Shown here: piece by piece, positions 53,401 to 63,400 of the stretch
How the letters are laid out: each line of letters starts with the position of its first letter
Numbering within the stretch: position 1 is the stretch's first letter
Assembly (NCBI GenBank): GCA_036417435.1
Contig: CM070904.1
Coordinates: 61,388,408-61,452,407 of the forward strand
Source: Inia geoffrensis
Lineage: Eukaryota; Chordata; Mammalia; Artiodactyla; Iniidae
Direction: 5' to 3'
Length of the DNA stretch: 64,000 bases
Position numbers and translations under genes: made by a program
Notes under the pieces: generated by a model
Seen by the model: only the letters and a program-made list of their open reading frames with translations
The model's database searches: none
What the model was told of the DNA's origin: nothing

Positions 53401-56400
53401 AGCTACTGAAGAATTGTTAGATTTTATTGATCAGAGAAAAGAGGGCAGGGCATTTCAGAAAGAGTTTGACCTGAAGAGGTCAGGTGGGGAGATGAGGCAC
53501 AGATGAGTTTAGGGCTAAATTATCTAGAGCTGTAAGTGCTTGGCATTGGACAATAATATGATCCTTTGAGGGAGATTAAATATCAGAACCATGCTTTACA
53601 AAGATTAGTATGGTAATGGTTGTAAGATGGCCTGGAGCAGGGAAAGGACTACAGTTGGCAAATCTAGTTAGCGAATTGTTGCAATGATTCAAGAGGAAAA
53701 GAGGATGTGGGTCGTACTAGGATAAAAGAAATAGAAAAGGAGAAAAGGAAATGGATATAAGAGATAGTACATAGTCAGAACTGTTAAGTCCTGACAGCTC
53801 ACGGATACGAGGCAGAAATGGGTGAGGGAGATGAAGGAAGGAGTAAATTATGATATTAAGCGTTTAAATCTGGGAGACTGCAAAAATATTGGTATCATTA
53901 ACTGAAAGAGTCATTTTAGAGCAAAAAAGGGTAAGTTATCTTTTGAACACATTGAGCTTTTAGAAGAAAAATAATCCCTACTATATAGATTACTGATTTC
54001 ATAAGTAGAAATCTTGTGATTATATAAAATTTTTCATTCTACAAAATGAATATAGGAAAGCTACACCCAAAGTATATGTTTTAGAGGGAAAGCATGACAT
54101 AATATAAAGTATATGTGCTTCTTTGGATCTCAGCTGCACGGTTTCATATAGGCAAATTATTTAACTCCTCTAAAACTGTTTCCTAATCTGTAAATTGGTG
54201 ATAACATTATCTTGTGATAACATTATCTGTAACATGGGATTTCTGTGCGGACTAAATAAGAACCGATCTGAAAGCAACTAGCAGAGTTCCTGGTACATAA
54301 TATATAAATAAGGTTACTTTCCTTGTTTCTGAAAGTTGTCCTTTAATTAGAAAATGTAGGTACATCTCAGGTTTAAAAAACGTAAGCAATTGTTTTTGAC
54401 GTTCACTTTCTATAAGCTTTTTTAAAAAGCCACACTGCCACCAACCACTCTCACGAACAGATATTTCTAAACCAGCATAGTTATCTTGCCAACAGAAGGA
54501 AGTGAAAGGAAAACTTCAATAGTCTTACCATTCTCTATCTACTCTTTTTTTTTTTAATTTTTTTTTTTTTTTATTTATGGCTGTGTTGGGTCTTCGTTTC
54601 TGTGCGAGGGCTTTCTCTAGTTGTGGCAAGCGGGGGCCACTCTTCATCGCGGTGCACGGGCCTCTCACTATCGCGGCCTCTCTTGTTGCGGAGCACAGGC
54701 TCCAGACGCGCAGGCTCAGTAATCGTGGCTCACGGGCCCAGCTGCTCCGTGGCATGTGGGATCTTCCCAGACCGGGGCTCGAACCTGTGTCCGCTGCATT
54801 GGCAGGCAGATTCTCAACCACTGCGCCACCAGGGAAGCCCCTCTCTATCTACTCTTTACCCAAATTTAGGGGACCAATTTACAAAGGCATTTAGGCATAT
54901 TATTTGTGGTAATAATAAAATCATTTCTATTTATTTATTTATTTATTTAGTTAAACATCTTTATTGGAGTATAATTGCTTTACAATGGTGTGTTAGTTTC
55001 TGCTTTATAACAAAGTGAATCAGCTATACATATACATATATCCCCATATCCCCTCCCTCTGCGTCTCCCTCCCACCCTCCCTATCCCACCCCTCTAGGTG
55101 GTCACAAAGCACTGACCTGATCTCCCTGTGCTATGCGACTGCTTCCCACTAGCTATCTATTTTACATTTGGTAGTGTATATATGTCAATGCTACTCTCTC
55201 ACTTCGTCCCAGCTTACCCTTCCCCCTCCCCGTGTCCTCAAGTCCATTCTCTATGTTTGCGTCTTTTTTCCTGTCTTGCCCCTAGGTTCTTCAGAATCTT
55301 TTTTTTTTTTTTTTAAAGATTCCATATATACATCATTTCTATTTAAAAGACAACAGGCTCAATGACCCTTAAACCTCGACTCTTCAATTAAATAGATATT
55401 TAATAGCTATATGATTGTATAGTGACCGTTTGACCAACAGGATGTTTGATAATTTGCTCACATAAAAATCAACTCAATCAACAAGTATTTGAAATAAGAC
55501 ATCAAGGTAGCTATGTATCAGCCAAATTAGCTAACTACCAGTTCTAAGAGTTTTCTTATGATGAAAAAGAAGTAAAATATCTACTAAAGTTTTATTTAAA
55601 GGAGCTTTGGCTAATAGTGCTTATAATTTAAGAGATATGAAGGAATTTGAAAGGCCAGAGAGAAAGGCAATAACTACAAAGCTAAGAACGCAGAATCTAT
55701 CCCTGCCATGGTTTCCCAATCAGAAGAGAAGGCTGTTGTAGGTGTCACTACATATCAAAGTTTAATTGTCCACATAACCTCCTCCACAGCAACTTGTGAG
55801 GTTAAAGCTCACATAGGTTTCAACACAAACCTAAGTATTAGGGTAAGAGTCCATGTGTTGGAGGAAGGAAGAGTGAAGAAAAGAGGGAATCACCCTTGAG
55901 ACAGAGGGCTGTGACAGTCTCAGGGCAGTATCTTCTAATTGAAAGGGATCACACAGGTCTCAATGAAAAGCCTCCTGCAATTAGTCCTTTAAGGAGTATA
56001 ACTGCTGACACTCTACCTATACTTTAATCAAGAGGCCAGACCTACTTTCAGAGGATAATCTTATCAATAAGGTTCATTAAATAGTTAACCTTTAATTTTA
56101 TTAGGAAATTGATAAGTGGTTACCACTTCTTCATGATAAAGAAAAACTCTCAAATAATTTAAAGGAAATGCTAATTTGGTTTCTTAGGTCCTAAAATATT
56201 CATTATTTTCAAATGTTTTTAAACTGTTTTCTCACATTAATAACAAGTACACATTTGCCAGGATTTTGATCACTCTAATAATTCTATAATTCAACATTCA
56301 TAAAAAATAAAAATGACTACTTTAAATGACACATCCGGTCTTAAAATATTAAAAATGATGTTTAAGTCATTAGTACTGATTTTTAATAGTCTTTCTCTCC

Positions 56401-57348
56401 CTTAAAGAAAAACAAATGCATAGTTTGTTCATTCTCCATGTGAAAAAGGCCAGGTGAAACACATAATTTCTGTAAATAAATTCCAATTTAGCGGGATGAC
56501 CACCCAGTAGAAGATACTACTGAAGTCCCAACACAAGGCTGTCAAATTTATGAGAGTTAACACCTTAAAACAATTAATAATATTAAGTGCTGAAAAGGGG
56601 TGCTAATTCTATAAAAAGGTGATTAGTATTGGTCAGAAAAGTTTAATTCCTGCTATGGAAACAGCTCTACTCGCCAAATGAAGCAGATTGGTTATAAATA
56701 GTATCTTTGGGTAATTACAATTCTGATACCCAAATTATATACCCTTCACATTATTTGTCACAGCATGAAAGTATTTGATCAAGTGGTTTCAGAAACACAA
56801 CATTATGAAGTAATTTCTGCAAGGAATTTCAGTGTAGTCTCCTTTTCAGCCTGGTACTCTTAAGAGAAGTAAAGCTCACTTCTAACGATTTTTATTATTC
56901 TGGTTTAAAATATAACATGGGGGGTGGAATTTATGAAAACATTTTGTATTTATGCTATTTTTACTTACGAGAAATTGTATAGCACATGATCTTATAAATT
57001 ATATTATTATCCAGATTTAGTAAAAAATTTGATTCAGTAATTTGTCATTGGTCTTGATTAGATATTATTTTCACACATTCCATCAATAATTCATCTCTCT
57101 AAGTCTTCTTTCTTTATTTCTCCAGCAGTACTGAGTTGATACAAGAAAGGAAAAGAGTTCTTTCTAGACTTCCTTGGCTAAATACTCCTGGCATCAAGGG
57201 CAGAAGGAATAGTTGGCTGTATATTGTTTTCTGAATGCCATTCTGCAACCTTATCAATATTTCTAGCATTCTTTTCTGGCAAAAGGTAAACATCAACCTT
57301 TACCTCCCTTTTATATATGTCCATTTCCATGGCTTATGGTAGCTTCCC

Positions 57349-57402
<54 letters not shown>

Positions 57403-60400
57403 CTGTGACCTTGCCTTCTTCCCTTTAGCCTGCTCCTCAAAGCCAGCCCCTCTCTTTACCTTAATTGAATCCCCTCCAATATTTTTAGGAACCTTATACC
57501 ATTAATTATTCTCTTCCTCTCTTTAATCTTCAGTGCCCCTCTCTTATTTAATTGGCTCTTTCCCTTCAACCAAAAATCATCTCAAACCTTCCGCATATGA
57601 AAAATCCTTGGTCTTTGTCTGCCTCTAGGAACTACCCTTTCTTTTGAAGCATAATGCTTGAAACAGTTAAGTTTACTTTCTCACTTTCTATTGTCTTCAA
57701 TCAATCATAGCCTGGCTTGTGCTCTCACCCTTCCAACGAAACGGTGCTGGCGCTGGTTACCAATGACCTCTGTGTTGCCAAATACAATGAACACTTTCAG
57801 TCCTCCTCACACTAGGCCCCTGCTCCCTTAACATTGTTCATCATTCCCTCCTTTTTAAAATGTTCAAGTTTCTTGATTTTTATTATTATGACATGTGTAG
57901 AAGAGAGTTAACACTGTAGTCCCTTGAAAGGTCAGCTTACAAAGTTGGCCCTTGGCTGGTGTCTGGGAACTTGAATTTTGGCGGGTTCCCCCACCCTAAC
58001 TGATAAGAATAGCTCACTGGACCTAAACTGTGCTAACAATGTGGTTTACACTGAACACCTACTTTTCTTTTGGGAATCTGGAATTTTGGCACATGCTGTG
58101 CAGAGGGTGCCTATGTGGCCAGCCCTGAATAAAAAAACTCTGGGCACAGCGTTTCTAAGGAGCTTCCTTAGAGCACAGCATTTCACAGATTGTCACAATT
58201 CACTGCTGGGAGAATTAGGCCCATCCTGTGTGACTCCACTGGGAAAAGACTCTTGAAAGCTGGGCCTGGTTTCTTGTGGACTTTGGCCCATATGCCTTTC
58301 TCTTCGCTGGTTTCGCTTTGTGTCCTTTTGCTGTAATAACTCGTAGCCATGGCATGACTAGATGCTGATTTCTGTGAGTCATCCTAGTGAATTGCTCTGG
58401 CTCTGGAGGTGGTCTTGGTATTGGAAATCCCTGACCCACTACAGAAATTTTCTACCTCTTTGTTCCTTCTTCAGCAAGAAGCCTTGTGGGCTCTTCTTAA
58501 ATATTGACATTCCCTGGGGTTCCAACCTCAGTCCACTACTCTAATTAATAAACCAATCCCGCTGTGCAAACTTATCCAACTCATTATTTTAAACTATTGT
58601 CTATGTGCTAATAACTTCCAGATCTACACTTTCAAGACTGAACTCTTCTCCAGACTTTAGATTCTTTTTTTTTTTTTTTTTTTCGCGGTACGCGGGCCTC
58701 TCACTGTTGTGGCCTCTCCCGTTGCGGAGCACAGGCTCAGCGGCCATGGCTCACAGTCCCAGCCGCCCCGCGGCATGTGGGATCGTCCCGCACCGGGGCA
58801 CGAACCCGCGTCCTCTGCATCGGCAGGCGGACTCCCAACCACTGCGCCACCAGGGAAGCCCCGAGACTTTGGATTCTTAAATCCAACTGACCGCTGAGCT
58901 TCTGAACAGGCACCTCAAACTCAACATGTCCAAAATAAACCTACCATCATTTCCTGTCTTCAGTTATCTGTTCCATATTCCCCTCCTCCCCTGTCATGTA
59001 TTTGCTCTGCTCCTTCCGATTTCTCTGTCTCAGTTAATGGCAACAATAGCAGAGCAAACAGTCCCCAAGCCAGATAGCTGGAATCAATCCTACCTCTCCC
59101 TCCATCAACCTGCACAGTCCATCTTCAGATACTACTCATTTTTCCTCCTAAATATTTACTGAATCCTTTCCTTCCTTTAGTCCAGTTTCAGACCCCTCAT
59201 AATTCACCTAAACTACAATATCTCCTGCAATATCTCCTGACTGATCTTCCTACCTCTGATCTTGCTCTGTTCAAATCTATTTCTATCTGCCACAGAGCTG
59301 CCACAGTGAGCCAATGAAAAAATCAAGTCTGACCATGTCATTCCCTCACTTATAAACCTTCAGTGGCTTCCTATTACAACAAAACTATAAAATCCGAGTT
59401 CACAGTTGTGGCATGTGAAGCTGTCTAGCACCACGAGAGCACTTGTAAGTCGCTTAAAGCACGTTGTGGTTTCAAGGTTTCTGCACCCTTGCTCATGCTG
59501 TTCTCTCTGCTTGGAAGATTTTTCCAAGGATTCTTGGATTCTTCTCTAGGTTAACATTTAGCCCAACTTGTAGCCTCAGCTAATGAGTCCAGAGCGCCTT
59601 TGTGAAAATTTATTCCTCAGAAAGGTTCAACATCCTTCCTTCGTACCTGCCTAGTACATTGTAAATACCGCTAATCAAAGCAGTTAACACTTAACACATT
59701 ACACTTTCTTACTGTAAATCTTCCTCAGTGAGACCGTAAATTGAGAGGGGACTTTGATCAAAAATGCCTAGAGCTAAAAAAAAAAAAAAAGAAAAAAAGG
59801 AAAAGAAAAAAAGCCTAGAGCTAGGCACTTAATAAACTGGGCTTTGAGAAATACACCAGTTTCATTAAACCTGACAACACTTTTAAGGCATGAAGTATTG
59901 TACAAAATAAATGTAAGGTAGCATGTTAAATAGACAGAATGAAAGAGATTACCTAAAATTAAGAATCTGAATAGTTCTCTGGAGAACTCTCATTATATAA
60001 ACGGAAAATTTTAACTTCTTTTATTCAATGTAAATGCCCTCTATGTATAGAAGGCATTGTATTCCACTCAATATTTACCTAACCATCACAAAAAAACTTT
60101 GAGGCGAATATTATAGTATTCAGTTTCAGATGAAGAAACTGAGTCAAGTGGCACAACGAAATTCAAACCCAAATCTATTTGACTTCAAATTCTGTGTTAT
60201 TTTCAATATGTTATGTAATATTAGTTAAGTATTAAAATCGACCTAAATTTGATTACCTCATCTTCACAGATCTCAGTCTTCTTTCCTTTTTTGTCTTCTT
60301 TATCTTCTTCATCCTCATCATCTTCATCAGCTTGGTCGTCACTATCATCATCATCATCATCATCATAATCACTATCTCCCCCCTTCCTTCTTCGTTTGCG

Positions 60401-63400
60401 TCCTGGAGTGGGTGTGCCCAGTGGATGCTGTTCTTCTCCAAGATCGATGCCACCTGAAGTGTCTCTTTTGCCTGTTTTCTTAGCATGAATGATTCTGAGC
60501 CTTTAAGTATGAAAAAATGATGATATGGAGGAAGAGCCTTCTTCTTACACTTTTTGAAGAGCATACTATGAGTTGTAAGCAAAAATACCTTATGGTATTT
60601 CTCTCACAGTAATCAATAAATGAATGACAATAAAAATTAGCATGAAGGAAACTTAAGAAATATGTTCCCAGAAACTACAAAATATATTAACATTCAAGAA
60701 TTATTCTGGCTATCTCTTTGGAATTAGAATACATTTTTAAAAAAAACAGAAAACTGAGAAGATTAACTCAGGAATGGCCAAGTGACAAGACCTGATCCTA
60801 TACTATCTGACTGAATACGTTTCAATTCAAGTTACTGCAAAGAAACTATCCTCTTAACACAGAAGTTGAATAATTTCAGCATTATATGTCCTAGCAGGAA
60901 GCTAATTAAGTTTTAATGCTTAATACATTTGGATATGTTAGCCTCTCTGTAAAAGCAAATTTTAATTAGAAAGCAATTAAGGAAAAAAGTAGTAGTTCCA
61001 AACAGATTCTATTTGTGACAAAAATAACCTGATAGCAACAACAATCTTAGAATATGTGATTGCTTGACTTCTTTGAAAGAAAAAAGATAAATTGACTTTC
61101 TTCTAAGTTTGAAGCATATGAGCTCAGTGAATCTCATTATATCTTTTGTCTACTGAAAATTCTGGCACTGAGTTTTATTAGTTTCATATCTCATCTTAAT
61201 TAAGCTTTACCTTTTCTAATTCTTAGACAAAATAAAGTTTAAATTCTACCTTGGCAATGTGTATGTTTTACTCAGAAACTTGCAAAGAAGGAAAACAGTA
61301 TATTAGTTTTAATAAAACATGACTTACTTGCGGAGTTTACCTTCTACCACCCATTTATCTCTCCTCAAATTTGACATGTAATCAATGTTCTTGTCGATTT
61401 CACTGCCAATGCAAAAGTTTATTAGAAGACATATATTAATCCATTATGCAATACATTAATTTGGTAAGCAAAATGATGCAGTTCGGGGGTAAGCACAAAT
61501 GATGACCGTCAATGAATAGCAAAAACAAATGAAAAATTATATTAATACATAGCTAAGAGATGTGTAGAAAACTTAAAGATGCCCAGCAAGGGTAGAAAGG
61601 CATGGCTCTGAAATGTTTGGATTGATTATTTTCCTAGAAAGGTAAAGGAATAAAAGTAACATAATTAAAATCTGTAAAATAATGAACAGTAAGAACAAGA
61701 TAAACATGGAATTTGTTCACCAAATCTTCAAATACTATAGTGGAGGACTTACTTTGACTCTGAAATGAGACTAAGTACTTCTTTTTAAAGTAAAAATGAA
61801 CACACAATAAATAAATAATATTAAGATTGTATCAGCACATGATAAAAAGTAGGCAGATAATTCTACAAATGGCAGCCACTAAGGAAAATCAGGTAGTCAT
61901 TTATCATCAAAAGATAAAAGAAAAATTCTAGGTTTTTGCAACAGTGCTGGACTCTGGAGCCATAGCAAGAAAAAACTGTTTACACTTCAGTATACAAATA
62001 AAAAACAAAATTACCAAATAAACAAAACGGGTTACAAAGGCTATACACAGTATGATTCAAAATTTCTTTTCTAATAGACTGCAAAGAAATACATTGAAAC
62101 ATTATTAGCAGCGGTCATCTCTGAATGGTGAGATTAGTGTAATTTTAATCTTTTTCTTTGTGGTAGTCTGTAACTTCAAAATTTTCTATAAGCAATTTGT
62201 ATTACTTTGTGACCAGACAAATTCAAAACAGAAAAGAATCACCAGAAATGTCTGGGCATATGCGTACCTCACCACACTCTTGCTGCACGCCAGTTCATTG
62301 ATCAGGAAAGCCAGAACTGAGGCTTTCTGTGCTGGAGTGTGAGCCTGAAAAGCTTTGGTCTTCAGGCTTTCAGTAAGCTCAGTTTGTCCACAGTGTGCTT
62401 CCATAAAAATTTGCAGAATCTCGGAAACATTGTCTCGATTCACACCAACATTCAGCAAATGTTCTCCGAGAGCTGTTTTGGCCTATAAAAGGTTGGCATT
62501 TTTATCAGTATTGACCACAACGACTCATAAGATATAAACAATAAGACTTTTAAATATTGGTATTATATGAATTAGGTATTACTGACAAGGGCTTTATTCA
62601 CATTTTTGATGAAGTGGCGATAAAACATGACGTTCAACGTCATTTCGTCAACAGAGGATAGATAAGTTTTCAAGTACTTGTAATTTTTCTATTCCTTCTT
62701 CAAACCCTTGGTTAAAAAGTTCGGTGGGGAGGAGGGTATGTAAACTTGTGGCTAAAAATGGTCTCACCATACCTTCTTTGACTACAGACACTATCCCAAG
62801 CTTTTCCAGGCTCTACCAGTAGTAGTGGGGGAGAGGTTGAAAAGTACTAGCAATGTGTTTTCTTGCTCTATGGTGTCACGGATTTTATTGCCTAGTATGC
62901 TGAATGAATAGGGAGATAGAAAAAAAAAGTACCAGGTGCGTCTGGAAGGTTCTCTCTACATTATCTAGAGCAAAGCTGACTGAAATGTGTATCTTAATCG
63001 GAATTAAGATAAATTTGACTTATTGAGTATCCACTTAGCAGTACAGTATCTTAACATGCTCGTCTGTAGGGGCCTTGATTAGCCTCGGTTATTCACAGTG
63101 TTTCAGAGAGAACACAGTATAATTTCAGAAGGTACGCGTAAGTTAATTGCTTTATGAATTAAGAATTCTCTGTTTTGCTGAATATCACTTAGGTATTTCC
63201 TTAAAGCAGATTGCTTTTTGCCAAAAGCTAGAGGGAAAGAAAGTAATTTGGTAATGATTTACATTCCTTAGGCTCTGTGAACCAGGTTTTTCTAAGTTTG
63301 CACCAACTGTACCAATCTACCTTTAACTTTGTAAGAAGTTAGGTAGAAAAAATTGGATCTGTCTATACAATCTTCTGCTAATACACTAAAGCCAGCTATC

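Larger units (their letters stand above)
57740..59720 (+). repeat. L2 LINE, interrupted by an LTR and a SINE
   Basis: L2 motifs in order: GCTGGTTACCAATGACCTCT (left), ATCTCCTGACTGATCTTCCT, AAATCAAGTCTGACCATGTC, CAGTGGCTTCCTATTACAAC, CTGTTCTCTCTGCTTGGAAG (right). Confidence 0.65.
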
